A stretch of DNA of 64,000 bases from Cellvibrio mixtus subsp. mixtus J3-8 (GCF_000766945.1 NZ_KN266207.1:1080444-1144443); one strand, 5' to 3'. Shown: positions 18,283 through 26,924, counted from the stretch's first letter. A program made the numbers and translations. The notes: generated by a model not told the origin, from the sequence alone.

Positions 18283-19167
18283 ATTCTCTAAATGATTGAG
18301 TAACGCGGTTAAACGATAGGGCTGATATTTCCGTTGTTTGTAGACCGCATAAATCGGTGTAGATTGCCCCTGGTATTTTCCATCCAACAATTTCATCAGC
18401 CGGCCCTGTGCAAGTTCTTCGGTTAGGTCCAATGCTGATTTGTAGATAATGCCATGGCCAGCCAACCCCCAGCGCCGCACAACATCACCATCGTTAGTAT
18501 GGCGATTACCATTAATGTGAATTTCAACAAGCTTGTTGTCACGATAAAAAATCCAGTGGTTGTAAGGACGATCATTGCGATAAAAATACAGGCAATTGTG
18601 ATGCTCCAAATCCTCCAGGGAATCTAATGCCGGCATACGCGCGACATAACCTGGTGACGCAGCCAATATTCGCTGGTTATCACACAGTTTGCGCGCAACC
18701 AGCGATGAATCACTTAACTCACCATAACGAATCACCAGATCCAGATTATCGCGATACAAGTCCTGCATAAAATCAGAAAAATCCAGGCGCAAAATAATGC
18801 GTGGATATTGCTGCTGGAAATCATCGAGGACACCCAGCAGTAAATGCCGCCCGAGGTCCGAAGGCAACCCGATACTGATTTCACCGGCAACCGCCGTCTG
18901 TAAATTGCGCAACTCCGACTCTGCATCTTCCAATGCGCCCAGCGCCTGTTGTAAATAGGGAATCAAACTCTGCCCTGCTGCACTCAAATGCAAACTGCGT
19001 GTGGTACGCTCCAGCAAGTTCACATCCAATGCCAGCTCTAAACGTTTGATCGCCGCCGAAACAGCAGCGTTGGTAACGTTCAATTGTCGTGCGACCTCAC
19101 TCATGTTGCCGCTTTCGGCAACACGCAAAAACAGCTCAAGGTCTTGCAAGGAGTAAGATTTGGTCAC
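18259..19167 (-). CDS. LysR family transcriptional regulator next to pirin and OYE genes
   Basis: This 302-residue LysR-type regulator of the CrgA-like group has a helix-turn-helix at about residues 5-65 (ESGNMSEVARQLNVTNAAVS) and an effector domain from about 90 to 295. It probably controls the divergent quinone reductase/OYE pair and its own operon with pirin. Two TATCAA-type sites lie in the intergenic region. The C terminus (DQSI) is created by a 16-bp tandem duplication; the pre-duplication frame would have ended at the pirin start. Confidence 0.9.
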   Translation of the reverse strand: MTKSYSLQDLELFLRVAESGNMSEVARQLNVTNAAVSAAIKRLELALDVNLLERTTRSLHLSAAGQSLIPYLQQALGALEDAESELRNLQTAVAGEISIGLPSDLGRHLLLGVLDDFQQQYPRIILRLDFSDFMQDLYRDNLDLVIRYGELSDSSLVARKLCDNQRILAASPGYVARMPALDSLEDLEHHNCLYFYRNDRPYNHWIFYRDNKLVEIHINGNRHTNDGDVVRRWGLAGHGIIYKSALDLTEELAQGRLMKLLDGKYQGQSTPIYAVYKQRKYQPYRLTALLNHLENRFKDQSI

Positions 19168-19178
19168 AGCGCACCAAT

Positions 19179-19225
19179 TATCAAAAAATAGTTGATAGTC
19201 ATTTAAGCAATATAGCGATTATCAA
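19179..19225. promoter_or_regulatory. candidate LysR operator sites
   Basis: A perfect dyad TATCAA-N7-TTGATA (19179-19197, fitting the T-N11-A LysR rule) is followed by another TATCAA half site at 19220-19225, 41 bp (about four helical turns) downstream. Both are in the 112-bp region between divergent lysR and the quinone reductase gene. Confidence 0.55.
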
Positions 19226-19279
19226 AAAAACATCTAGCCCCTAGACTGCCCTCATTCGCCATTAACCCAAGGAGTTATT

Positions 19280-20299
19280 ATGAAAGCCGTTGCCCTGAAA
19301 GCCTATTTGCCCATTTCCAATCCGGAATCTCTACTCGATGTCAGCCTGGATAAACCAACACCAACCGGGCACGATTTATTGATTGCTATAGACGCCATAT
19401 CGGTAAATCCGGTGGATACTAAAGTTCGCAAACCTAAAGACAAGGTAGAGGAAAATTATCGGGTATTAGGGTGGGATGCCGTTGGGCGTGTAGTTGCAAC
19501 AGGTTCAGATGTTACTTTATTTAAAACCGGTGATCAGGTTTATTACGCCGGTGATATTTCACGCGCAGGTAGCAACAGTGAATTCCAATTAGTGGATGAG
19601 CGTATTGTGGGACATAAACCTAAAAGCCTCAGCAATGCCCAAGCAGCCGCTATACCACTCACTGCCATTACTGCATGGGAAGGATTATTTGATCGGTTGC
19701 GCATTCCGCAAAATAAAAATGCCACAGCCAAAACGTTATTAATTATCGGCGGTGCCGGTGGCGTAGGCTCAATTGCAATCCAGCTTGCAAAGACATTGAC
19801 CAACGTAAAAATTATTGCCACCGCGTCGCGTCCTGAATCAGTCGAATGGTGTAAATCTCTCGGTGCAGATCTTGTGATCGATCACAGCAAATCATTTACT
19901 GATCAACTAAAAGCCCATGGCATCAATGGTGTCGATTATATTTTTTGTTTGAACAACACCGACCAGCATTGGGCATCCATTGCCGATGCAATTAAACCCC
20001 AAGGCCATATTTGTTCAATCGTAGAATTAAGTGGCGCAGTGGATTTGAATTTACTGAAAAATAAATCCGTCAGTTTTAGCTGGGAGTTAATGTTCACTCG
20101 TTCATTGTTCACCACTGACGATATCATTGAGCAACACAAGCTATTAAATCGTGTGGCCGAATTAATCGATGCAGGAAAATTAACCACCACAGTTACCGAA
20201 GTATTCACACCTATCAATGCTGCCAACTTGCGTAAAGCACACGAAAAAATTGAAACAGGAAAGACTATCGGCAAAATAGTTCTGGAAAATTGGGCCTAA
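19280..20299 (+). CDS. zinc-type alcohol dehydrogenase-like / NADPH:quinone reductase (MDR family)
   Basis: This 339-residue medium-chain dehydrogenase/reductase has a GroES-like N-terminal domain with NPVDTKVRKP, a Rossmann domain with GGAGGVGSIAIQLAK near 155-169, and no cysteine cluster for structural or catalytic zinc. It therefore resembles the ZADH/quinone oxidoreductase branch that reduces quinones or enones with NADPH. It starts at an ATG with AAGGAG upstream and is followed after 24 bp by the OYE gene, with which it is probably co-transcribed. Confidence 0.88.
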   Translation: MKAVALKAYLPISNPESLLDVSLDKPTPTGHDLLIAIDAISVNPVDTKVRKPKDKVEENYRVLGWDAVGRVVATGSDVTLFKTGDQVYYAGDISRAGSNSEFQLVDERIVGHKPKSLSNAQAAAIPLTAITAWEGLFDRLRIPQNKNATAKTLLIIGGAGGVGSIAIQLAKTLTNVKIIATASRPESVEWCKSLGADLVIDHSKSFTDQLKAHGINGVDYIFCLNNTDQHWASIADAIKPQGHICSIVELSGAVDLNLLKNKSVSFSWELMFTRSLFTTDDIIEQHKLLNRVAELIDAGKLTTTVTEVFTPINAANLRKAHEKIETGKTIGKIVLENWA

Positions 20300-20323
20300 A
20301 TCAACGCAGTACCCAGGAGAAAA

Positions 20324-21445
20324 ATGATGAGTCACTCAAAATTATTTTCACCGTTAACACTGGGTGATCTGCACCTCAACAATCGTGTGCTTATGCCGCC
20401 CCTTACCCGTTGCCGTTCGGCACAACCGGGAAATATTCCTACCGATTTAATGGCAACCTATTATTCACAGCGCGCAGGCGCCGGATTAATTATTACGGAA
20501 GCCACACAAATTTCCCAACAAGGCCAAGGCTATTCATTCACACCGGGAATTCATTCTACCGAACAAGTAAGCGGCTGGAAAAAAGTGACCTCGGCAGTGC
20601 ATGCACAAGGCGGGAAAATATTTGTACAGCTTTGGCATGTGGGCCGCATGTCACATCCCATTTTTCATAATGGTGAACTGCCCGTCGCTCCATCAGCTGT
20701 TCCGTTCCAGGGCCAGGTGTGGGTGTATAACGAAAGTACACAAAGTGGCGAAAAACTGGATTGCCCAACGCCACGAGCACTGACTCGTGAAGAAATCCAG
20801 CAAATTATTGAGGATTATAGAAACGCCGCCGCAAACGCCATTGCAGCCGGTTTTGATGGAGTGGAAATCCATGGTGCTAATGGCTATTTGATCGATCAAT
20901 TCCTTCGCACTACATCCAACCAGCGCACTGATGAATATGGCGGTTCACAAGAAAATCGTTTGCGCTTTTTAAAAGAAGTGGTAAATGCAATTGTTGATGA
21001 AATTGGTGAGTCGCGTGTAGGCATTCGGTTGGCTCCATTCATTACCGCACGCGGAATGAACTGCCCGGAAATTCTGGATACGATTCAGAAAGCTGCCCAA
21101 TTTATCCAACAAAAAAATCTGGCGTACATTCATCTCGCTGAAGCCGATTGGGATGATGCGCCGCAAATCAACGAAGAATTTCGCCAGGAATTACGCGGAA
21201 ACTTTTCCGGGAGAATCATAGTGACTGGAAAGTACACCAAGGCACGCGCTGAAACGATTTTGGACCAGGGCTACGCCGATATGGTCGGTTTTGGCAGAGC
21301 GTTTATTTCCAACCCGGATTTACCGTTGCGCCTTGCCAATAGCTGGCCATTAGCGGAGTTAAATCCCGGCGCATTGTTTGGTGGAAACCACATAGGTTAT
21401 ACCGATTATCCTGTTTACCGGGAAAGCGAAAAGGAAACTGCCTGA
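20324..21445 (+). CDS. nemA: alkene reductase, Old Yellow Enzyme family
   Basis: This 373-residue FMN protein reduces activated C=C bonds or nitro compounds with NADPH, as NemA does. Motifs are LMPPLTRCRS near the N terminus, QLWHVGRMSHP, GFDGVEIHGANGYLIDQFL (active-site His and Asn in HGAN), and GFGRAFISNPDLP at the FMN phosphate. The start is the first of two adjacent ATGs after an AGGAG. Pairing with a quinone reductase and a LysR-pirin unit supports a role in reactive electrophile detoxification. Confidence 0.92.
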   Translation: MMSHSKLFSPLTLGDLHLNNRVLMPPLTRCRSAQPGNIPTDLMATYYSQRAGAGLIITEATQISQQGQGYSFTPGIHSTEQVSGWKKVTSAVHAQGGKIFVQLWHVGRMSHPIFHNGELPVAPSAVPFQGQVWVYNESTQSGEKLDCPTPRALTREEIQQIIEDYRNAAANAIAAGFDGVEIHGANGYLIDQFLRTTSNQRTDEYGGSQENRLRFLKEVVNAIVDEIGESRVGIRLAPFITARGMNCPEILDTIQKAAQFIQQKNLAYIHLAEADWDDAPQINEEFRQELRGNFSGRIIVTGKYTKARAETILDQGYADMVGFGRAFISNPDLPLRLANSWPLAELNPGALFGGNHIGYTDYPVYRESEKETA

Positions 21446-21450
21446 AAATA

Positions 21451-21483
21451 AAAGGGGCCTGATTTACATCAGGCCCCTTTTTA
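21451..21483. terminator. bidirectional terminator between the OYE and OsmC genes
   Basis: The 13-bp stem AAAGGGGCCTGAT/ATCAGGCCCCTTT with loop ttac lies between convergent genes and has flanking A and T runs. Confidence 0.9.
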
Positions 21484-21498
21484 AAAATTTTTATTGCA

Positions 21499-21894
21499 CT
21501 ATGAAATTGTTGTGGTGATATTGAATGTTCCATGAGACAACAATTTATGAATCGGGCATTTCTCGACAATCCCGGCTAGCTGTTGTCGTTGCTCTTCCGT
21601 CAAGTTTCCAACAAATTCGATGTTCATCGCCAAATTATATTCACCTGCCTTTTCTTTTGAATCATCACGCTCTATATCAATATTGATTGATTCAACTGGT
21701 ATGCCGCGACGTTTTGCAAACATGGTTAAAGTGATTGCAGTACAAGCCGCCAGTGAAGAATCCAGCAAACCATGAGGATCTGGTGCGGTATCTTCGCCAC
21801 CCACACCCGCTTTCACATCGGCAAATATTTCGTGGCCATCGATTTGTATGCGCTGGCGATAAATGCCATCGCTCGTTTTTTCTAACTGGATCAT
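21499..21894 (-). CDS. OsmC family peroxiredoxin-like protein
   Basis: This 131-residue OsmC/Ohr-fold protein probably reduces organic hydroperoxides by a thiol mechanism. The two family cysteines are visible in LAACTAITLTMFAKRRGI and EKCPIHKLLSHG. It resembles the YhfA/OsmC branch more than Ohr itself. It lies downstream of fleQ by 32 bp on the same strand, and its partner reductant is unknown. Confidence 0.88.
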   Translation of the reverse strand: MIQLEKTSDGIYRQRIQIDGHEIFADVKAGVGGEDTAPDPHGLLDSSLAACTAITLTMFAKRRGIPVESINIDIERDDSKEKAGEYNLAMNIEFVGNLTEEQRQQLAGIVEKCPIHKLLSHGTFNITTTIS

Positions 21895-21926
21895 TAAACG
21901 TGCCGCCGTTCCAAATTCAAGAGGGA

Positions 21927-23387
21927 TTATCGTTGCATATCGTACTTGCGCATTTTTTCAACCAATGTAGTACGACGCACACAGAGTCTATCAGCCGCAC
22001 GTGCAACAACACCACCGCAATCGTTTAATGCCTGCTGGATTAAACTCATTTCAAGGTTGGTAATGTATTCACGTAAATCGATCCCCTGTTCTGGCAATAA
22101 AGGTGTGTCATTCATACTGACATAACTTGCACTTGCCCCTGCAGCAGAACCATTGGTTTTTGCAGACGCATGAACAAAGTCTTCATCGGTAACATCCACA
22201 TGACGATATTTACCAGGCAAATCCTGCACCCCAATAACACCAAACGGATGCATTATCGCCATACGCTCAACGAGGTTCGCCAGTTCACGCACATTACCGC
22301 TCCATTCGTGCTGGCACAGTGACATAATTGCTGCAGAATTGAAACGAATTGAACCGCGCTGTTCACTTTCCATACGCGATACCAACTCATTGATAAGCAA
22401 TGGAATATCTTCAGAACGCTCTTTTAATGAAGGCAGCTCAATAGGAAATACGTTCAGGCGATAAAATAAATCTTCGCGAAATGTATTACCGTCAATCATT
22501 TGTTCGAGGTTGCGATGCGTTGCAGCAATGATACGTACATCGACGGGCTGGGTTTTATTACTGCCAACACGTTCGAAACAACGCTCTTGCAACACACGCA
22601 AAATCTTGACTTGCATGTTCAATGGCATATCGCCGATTTCGTCCAGGAATAAAGTGCCGCCTTCCGCCATTTCAAAGCGCCCGGCACGGCTATTTATCGC
22701 TCCGGTAAATGCTCCCTTTTCGTGGCCAAATAATTCACTTTCCAAAAGCTCTGCGGGAATTGCGCCGCAATTAACGGGTACAAAAGGTTTGTCACGGCGT
22801 GGAGAGTTGTAATGCAGGTTACGCGCAACAACTTCTTTTCCCGTACCGGACTCACCAGTAATTAAAACAGAAACATCTTTGTCAGCCACCTGCGCCATCA
22901 TCTCACGTACATTCTGGATTTCACGGCTCGTACCAACAAGGCTGCGAAATAAATGGACCGGTCGACGCTGGGGCTGGCGCTTGCTGTTTGATTGGGCCTC
23001 ACGATACAACTGGGCACGATGTAATGTATCCACCAATTTATTGTAAGTGGGTGGTACAGACATGGTAGCAATCACCATAAAGCGATGAATGTCTTCCAGG
23101 CTATCGGCGACATATTGATTTTCATCACCCACCAAAACGACTGCCAATTCGTCATTCCAGGAACGAATTTCTTTTAACAGTTGCGCCAGGGATTGATTGC
23201 TATCGCGATGGTCGCCAATAAAAATGGCTACATAATCTTCACCACCGTTTTCTTCTGCAATAGCAGTTTTCCAGCCATCACTGGTAGTGACAAGAGTTGT
23301 TTCACTGAGAAAATCCAGGAGGATTTTTAGATCGTGCCGACGTGACGGATTATCGTCAATAACGAGAACTTTGTTGTTGCGCCACAT
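21927..23387 (-). CDS. fleQ: sigma-54-dependent flagellar master regulator FleQ
   Basis: FleQ (486 aa) activates sigma-54 flagellar genes and in pseudomonads also senses c-di-GMP to control exopolysaccharide genes. An N-terminal receiver-like FleQ domain (about 1-120) precedes an AAA+ domain with Walker A GESGTGKE, the GAFTGA sigma-54 contact loop and FLDEIGD. A C-terminal Fis-type helix-turn-helix ([18 protein letters not shown]) ends the protein. The start at 23387 gives [13 protein letters not shown], matching Pseudomonas FleQ; a longer frame adds 11 residues. A diguanylate cyclase gene lies elsewhere in the window (62 kb). Confidence 0.93.
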   Translation of the reverse strand: MWRNNKVLVIDDNPSRRHDLKILLDFLSETTLVTTSDGWKTAIAEENGGEDYVAIFIGDHRDSNQSLAQLLKEIRSWNDELAVVLVGDENQYVADSLEDIHRFMVIATMSVPPTYNKLVDTLHRAQLYREAQSNSKRQPQRRPVHLFRSLVGTSREIQNVREMMAQVADKDVSVLITGESGTGKEVVARNLHYNSPRRDKPFVPVNCGAIPAELLESELFGHEKGAFTGAINSRAGRFEMAEGGTLFLDEIGDMPLNMQVKILRVLQERCFERVGSNKTQPVDVRIIAATHRNLEQMIDGNTFREDLFYRLNVFPIELPSLKERSEDIPLLINELVSRMESEQRGSIRFNSAAIMSLCQHEWSGNVRELANLVERMAIMHPFGVIGVQDLPGKYRHVDVTDEDFVHASAKTNGSAAGASASYVSMNDTPLLPEQGIDLREYITNLEMSLIQQALNDCGGVVARAADRLCVRRTTLVEKMRKYDMQR

Positions 23388-23473
23388 ACCCCAAGACCTT
23401 TTCATTTCATGCCAGACCACTGATTAATCGCTAACAATAACGATCAGGGCGGCGAGATGACTTATCGGAGTAA

Positions 23474-23502
23474 GTAATAGACGAGGCTGGGATTCTAGTC
23501 AA
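23474..23502 (-). promoter_or_regulatory. sigma-70 promoter for fleQ
   Basis: Read on the minus strand, TTGACT (23502-23497) and TATTAC (23479-23474) are 17 bp apart. This predicts a leader of about 80 nt and fits the sigma-70 control known for Pseudomonas fleQ. Confidence 0.55.
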
Positions 23503-23657
23503 ATTTATGACGAAAAGTTTTTGGCGTTTTAACATTTCTAAAACAACACGAGCAAATATTCGCCAAAAATATGCCTTTTATTGCGTGCATATAAAATTTT
23601 TATTCACATTGATAATTGATTGGAAATTATCCACGTTATTTTTATGACGAACTTCTT

Positions 23658-24065
23658 TTACGAAGAACCACTCGTTGCTTGTGGCGCGATTTCATCCCAA
23701 CCGGACTTCACAGTTTTGAGTAGCTGAATCACTTCATTGATTTTTTCCACATCATTTTGTGACGAGGCTTCAAGCAGTTTAAAGTTGACATATTCGTACA
23801 ACTGATCAAGGCGCTCTGAAATTTCACCGGCACTCATGTCCAGCGACGCACGCAATCCACCCACAATACTGATTGCCTTACCGATCAATTCACCTTTCGC
23901 AGCCAGATCGCCGCGCTCGATCGCTGCCTGGGCAATTGCCAAGCGACTTAGCGCACCTTCAAATAACAATTGGATCAGGCGATGGGGAGAGGCATTACTG
24001 ACTTCTGATTCAATACCCAAGCGGCGATATTGTTTCAGTGCTTCTTGCGGATTGTAATTGGACAC
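23658..24065 (-). CDS. fliS: flagellar export chaperone FliS, copy 1
   Basis: FliS binds flagellin C termini and prevents premature polymerisation before export. This copy (135 aa from a GTG at 24065) has the family core SPHRLIQLLFEGALSRLAIA and GELIGKAISIVGGLRASLD. The GTG follows AGGGG at good spacing. An ATG ten codons upstream has no ribosome binding site and lies in the loop of a perfect hairpin. It shares the core with copy 2 at 24480-24866 but has an extended, different N and C terminus. It is third in the fliS-fliT-fliS group. Confidence 0.88.
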   Translation of the reverse strand: MSNYNPQEALKQYRRLGIESEVSNASPHRLIQLLFEGALSRLAIAQAAIERGDLAAKGELIGKAISIVGGLRASLDMSAGEISERLDQLYEYVNFKLLEASSQNDVEKINEVIQLLKTVKSGWDEIAPQATSGSS

Positions 24066-24073
24066 GGAATGAC

Positions 24074-24109
24074 CCCTGCTAGCAGTTATGTCCATTAAGG
24101 CTAGCAGGG
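24074..24109 (-). promoter_or_regulatory. hairpin over the ribosome binding site of fliS copy 1
   Basis: On the forward strand CCCTGCTAGC (24074-24083) and GCTAGCAGGG (24100-24109) are perfect 10-bp inverted repeats with a 16-nt loop. In the minus-strand mRNA the 3' arm contains the AGGGG ribosome binding site of the GTG start at 24065. Confidence 0.7.
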
Positions 24110-24189
24110 CCGCTCAACTTTTGCGAGTTTTGCTATAAAAACGAGCTTTTAAAAACCGAATTAATAACCTTAATTAACACTTCCGCAAA

Positions 24190-24468
24190 TCAGGTTGCTT
24201 GCAGAAGTATTACTTCACGTTGACATTGGGCAATTAAACCGGCATAGACACCTTTGAGTTCACTTAATGCGCGTACCAATGTTGTTTTATCATCGCGATT
24301 GGCTGAGATCACACGATCAATCAACAGCACGCAAATGCGATCCAGGTGACGAACCCTTTCCCAATCCTCAGCCTGCAAGGCTTTAGTTAATGCTTGTTGC
24401 AGGCCGCGCATAGCATTTATGCCGACGTCCCCCTGATATTTTGGTGCGGGCACTAATTGAATACTCAT
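24190..24468 (-). CDS. fliT: FliT-like flagellar chaperone
   Basis: This 92-residue helical protein is similar in size and position to FliT, the chaperone of the filament cap FliD. The central stretch ALQAEDWERVRHLDRICVLLI matches the FliT pattern of an amphipathic helix with a W-D-x-x-xL-D core. It is placed between two fliS genes, 11 bp after copy 2. Sequence identity in this family is low, so position supports the call more than motifs do. Confidence 0.72.
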   Translation of the reverse strand: MSIQLVPAPKYQGDVGINAMRGLQQALTKALQAEDWERVRHLDRICVLLIDRVISANRDDKTTLVRALSELKGVYAGLIAQCQREVILLQAT

Positions 24469-24479
24469 GGTTTACCTCA

Positions 24480-24866
24480 TTACACCTGATTAGAGATCGC
24501 ATCCCAAGCGGATTTTATTTCGCCAAGCAACCGGCCACATTCATCCAGGTATTCGGGATTATTTTCGTAGTTAGCCTGGGTAAGGCGGCGGATAACATAG
24601 TCGTAAAGATTGTCGAGATTCTCGGCAAGCTTACCGCCCTCTTTATCATTCAAGCTACCTTGCAACCCACCGACTATGGCAACTGCCTTGCCAATCATTT
24701 CCCCTTTGCGAGCATATTGATTTTGTACCATCGCCCCTTTTGCCTGGGCGATACGCTCAAGGGCGCCTTCAAATAACATTTGGATTAAACGGTGTGGCGA
24801 GGCAGATTCAACACCAGAATGCACTTTAACGCTGGCATAATTTTGGACGGCGGAATAGGAATTCAT
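24480..24866 (-). CDS. fliS: flagellar export chaperone FliS, copy 2
   Basis: This 128-residue FliS is closer to the Pseudomonas protein than copy 1. It contains SASPHRLIQMLFEGALERIAQAKGA and GEMIGKAVAIVGGLQGSLND. It is the first gene of the minus-strand group, with a sigma-54 promoter 27-42 bp upstream. fliD and flagellin genes, usually just upstream, are absent; an unrelated SDR gene lies divergent instead. Confidence 0.92.
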   Translation of the reverse strand: MNSYSAVQNYASVKVHSGVESASPHRLIQMLFEGALERIAQAKGAMVQNQYARKGEMIGKAVAIVGGLQGSLNDKEGGKLAENLDNLYDYVIRRLTQANYENNPEYLDECGRLLGEIKSAWDAISNQV

Positions 24867-24892
24867 AAATCACCATTGAATGTTCGAATTTT

Positions 24893-24908
24893 TGCATTGC
24901 TATTGCCA
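24893..24908 (-). promoter_or_regulatory. sigma-54 promoter for the fliS-fliT-fliS operon
   Basis: The minus-strand sequence TGGCAATAGCAATGCA fits the -24/-12 consensus (TGGCAC-N5-TTGCA) with GG and GC dinucleotides in exact register. The predicted start is about 17 nt before the fliS ATG. The nearby fleQ encodes the expected activator. Confidence 0.7.
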
Positions 24909-24983
24909 GCGCAGAATGAATAATCACTGGACCTTAAAGCTAGCGGCATAATTTCCAAAACCTTTAACCGGAATCTGATCAAA

Positions 24984-25814
24984 ATGCGTAAATCCGTCCT
25001 TATTACCGGGGCATCTACCGGTATAGGTTATTTTGTTGCCCACGAACTAAAGAAAGCCGGCTACCAGGTTATTGCGTCTTGCCGTAAGCAAGAGGATGTA
25101 ACAAGACTGCAAACTGAGGGACTAGACGCTGTGCTTATTGATCTTAATGATTCCGTATCAATCCAAACTGGATTTATCAAGGCCATGGATATAACCGGTG
25201 GCAAGTTATACGCGCTATTTAATAATGGGGCTTACGGCCAGCCAGGTGCGGTGGAGGATTTATCACGCGAAACATTACGCGCACAATTTGAAACCAATGT
25301 GTTTGGTTGGAGCGAACTCACCAACCTGGTATTGCCGGTTATGCTCAAAGAAGGTACCGGCAGGATTATCCAAAACTCTTCAGTATTAGGTATCGCAGCA
25401 ATGCCCCTGCGCGGCGCGTACAATGCCAGCAAATATGCAATTGAAGGGCTCAGTGATACCTTGCGGCTGGAACTTAAAGATACCGGCGTTTACGTGAGCT
25501 TGATTGAACCCGGCCCTATATTCAGCGAGTTTCGCAAAAATGCGCTCACCGCATTGCAAAAGAATATCCACATTGATAACAGCAGGCACAAACAAACCTA
25601 TCAAATTGCCATCAATAGATTAAGCAAAGAAACCAGTACGACACCTTTCACCTTAGGTCCCGATGCTGTTTACAAACGCGTAATTCACGCCCTCGAAAGC
25701 AAGCAACCGCAGGCCCGCTATTATGTAACTGTACCCACTTATCTGGTGGGATTTATGAAACGCATCCTGCCTGTTTTCTTATTGGATAAGCTTCTGCAAA
25801 AACTAGGGGGATAG
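24984..25814 (+). CDS. SDR family NAD(P)-dependent oxidoreductase
   Basis: This 276-residue short-chain dehydrogenase has the cofactor loop TGASTGIGYFV near the N terminus, a FNNGAYG element in place of NNAG, a catalytic Ser in QNSSVLG and YNASKYAIEGL with the catalytic Tyr and Lys. A C-terminal hydrophobic segment (YLVGFMKRILPVFLLDKLL) resembles retinol-dehydrogenase-like SDRs that associate with membranes. The substrate is unknown. It is divergent from the fliS operon, with 117 bp between starts. Confidence 0.88.
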   Translation: MRKSVLITGASTGIGYFVAHELKKAGYQVIASCRKQEDVTRLQTEGLDAVLIDLNDSVSIQTGFIKAMDITGGKLYALFNNGAYGQPGAVEDLSRETLRAQFETNVFGWSELTNLVLPVMLKEGTGRIIQNSSVLGIAAMPLRGAYNASKYAIEGLSDTLRLELKDTGVYVSLIEPGPIFSEFRKNALTALQKNIHIDNSRHKQTYQIAINRLSKETSTTPFTLGPDAVYKRVIHALESKQPQARYYVTVPTYLVGFMKRILPVFLLDKLLQKLGG

Positions 25815-25873
25815 TTCATTCCCGATTCAGTATTTGCGCTTAGAGTTATAGGAAACAACCGAAGGATATAAGT

Positions 25874-26236
25874 ATGAAAACGCGCTTATCTTTATTTATG
25901 AGTATTGTATTGATTGTGCTCTTACCCAATGTCGTTAGCGCCGGCTCATTGCGTTGCGGCAGCAAACTTGCACAGATCGGTGATACCAAAGCAGAAATCA
26001 TTGAAAAGTGCGGTGAACCAATAATGACTGATGCTTATTGTGCGCCCTTGGTCGCCGCCAACCAGATTCAGGGAACGCAGAATGGAAATAATAATATCCA
26101 AAATAATATCGCAATTAGCACCTGCGAGAATGTAGACATATGGACCTATAAACCCGGTAGCGGAAAATTCATAACCAATCTCTACTTCAGCAATGGCCAA
26201 TTACAAGTCATACGCTATGGCGATAGAGTGAAATAA
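25874..26236 (+). CDS. DUF2845 family secreted protein
   Basis: This 120-residue protein has a clear Sec signal peptide (cleavage near VSAG-S). The mature part contains LRCGSKLAQIGDTKAEIIEKCGEP, the DUF2845 hallmark with two Cys, then further Cys at the segment AYCAPL and in STCENVD. An Asn-rich insert (NGNNNIQNNI) splits the domain. It is probably periplasmic with disulfides. The function is unknown. It follows the SDR gene by 59 bp. Confidence 0.8.
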   Translation: MKTRLSLFMSIVLIVLLPNVVSAGSLRCGSKLAQIGDTKAEIIEKCGEPIMTDAYCAPLVAANQIQGTQNGNNNIQNNIAISTCENVDIWTYKPGSGKFITNLYFSNGQLQVIRYGDRVK

Positions 26237-26254
26237 CAGCAGATTGAAAAACTA

Positions 26255-26282
26255 TTGCGCAAACTGAATTACTGTATATAAT
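26255..26282 (+). promoter_or_regulatory. lexA promoter
   Basis: TTGCGC (26255-26260) and a perfect TATAAT (26277-26282) are 16 bp apart. SOS box 1 covers the -10 hexamer. Confidence 0.7.
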
Positions 26283-26287
26283 CACAA
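26272..26287 (+). promoter_or_regulatory. SOS box 1 (LexA operator)
   Basis: CTGTATATAATCACAA matches the CTG-N10-CAG pattern except for the last base. It is close to the first lexA box of E. coli. Confidence 0.7.
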
Positions 26288-26290
26288 TAA

Positions 26291-26306
26291 CTGTATAAAT
26301 AAACAG
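26291..26306 (+). promoter_or_regulatory. SOS box 2 (LexA operator)
   Basis: CTGTATAAATAAACAG is a full CTG-N10-CAG box, 19 bp downstream of box 1 start to start, and 16 bp before the lexA ATG. Confidence 0.85.
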
Positions 26307-26321
26307 ATTCAGGAGTGCATC

Positions 26322-26924
26322 ATGTCAGACTTAACACCGCGCCAGGAAGAAGTATTAAACCTTATCCGTAAATATGCCGAGGAAACGGGTTATCCTCCTA
26401 CGCGCGCGGAAATTGCCCGCATTCTGGGCTTCAAGTCTGCCAATGCTGCTGAAGAACACATCAAAGCCCTGGCTCGCAAAGGCGCCATTGAAATCATACC
26501 GGGTGCATCACGCGGCATACGGCTCCCCGAAACCCATAATGGAATTCCCATTGTTGGTCGTGTAGCAGCTGGCAGCCCTATCCTTGCCCAGGAACACATT
26601 GAGGATTATTGCAACATTCCCTTCAACTTCTTTTCCCCCAGTGCTGATTATTTGTTACGTGTACATGGTATGAGCATGAAGGATGTTGGAATAATGGATG
26701 GTGATTTATTAGCAGTGCATCGAACAGACCAGGCCCATAATGGCCAAATCGTTGTAGCAAGAATAGGTGAAGAGGTTACGGTAAAACGCTTTAAGCGTAC
26801 GGGTAGTAAACCGCAAGTCGAACTGTGGCCCGAAAACCCTGATTTTGATGTTATCCATGTGGATATGCGCGATCAGGAATTTAGTATCGAGGGTTTAAGT
26901 GTAGGAGTAATTCGCCGTGACTAA
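26322..26924 (+). CDS. lexA: LexA SOS repressor
   Basis: LexA (200 aa) represses DNA-damage genes and is inactivated by RecA-stimulated self-cleavage. The winged helix-turn-helix occupies about 1-65, with [20 protein letters not shown]. The cleavage bond is A83-G84 in GRVAAGSPI. The catalytic dyad is S118 in HGMSMKD and K155 in VTVKRFK. Two SOS boxes upstream show autoregulation. The 3' end overlaps sulA by 8 bp. Confidence 0.97.
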   Translation: MSDLTPRQEEVLNLIRKYAEETGYPPTRAEIARILGFKSANAAEEHIKALARKGAIEIIPGASRGIRLPETHNGIPIVGRVAAGSPILAQEHIEDYCNIPFNFFSPSADYLLRVHGMSMKDVGIMDGDLLAVHRTDQAHNGQIVVARIGEEVTVKRFKRTGSKPQVELWPENPDFDVIHVDMRDQEFSIEGLSVGVIRRD

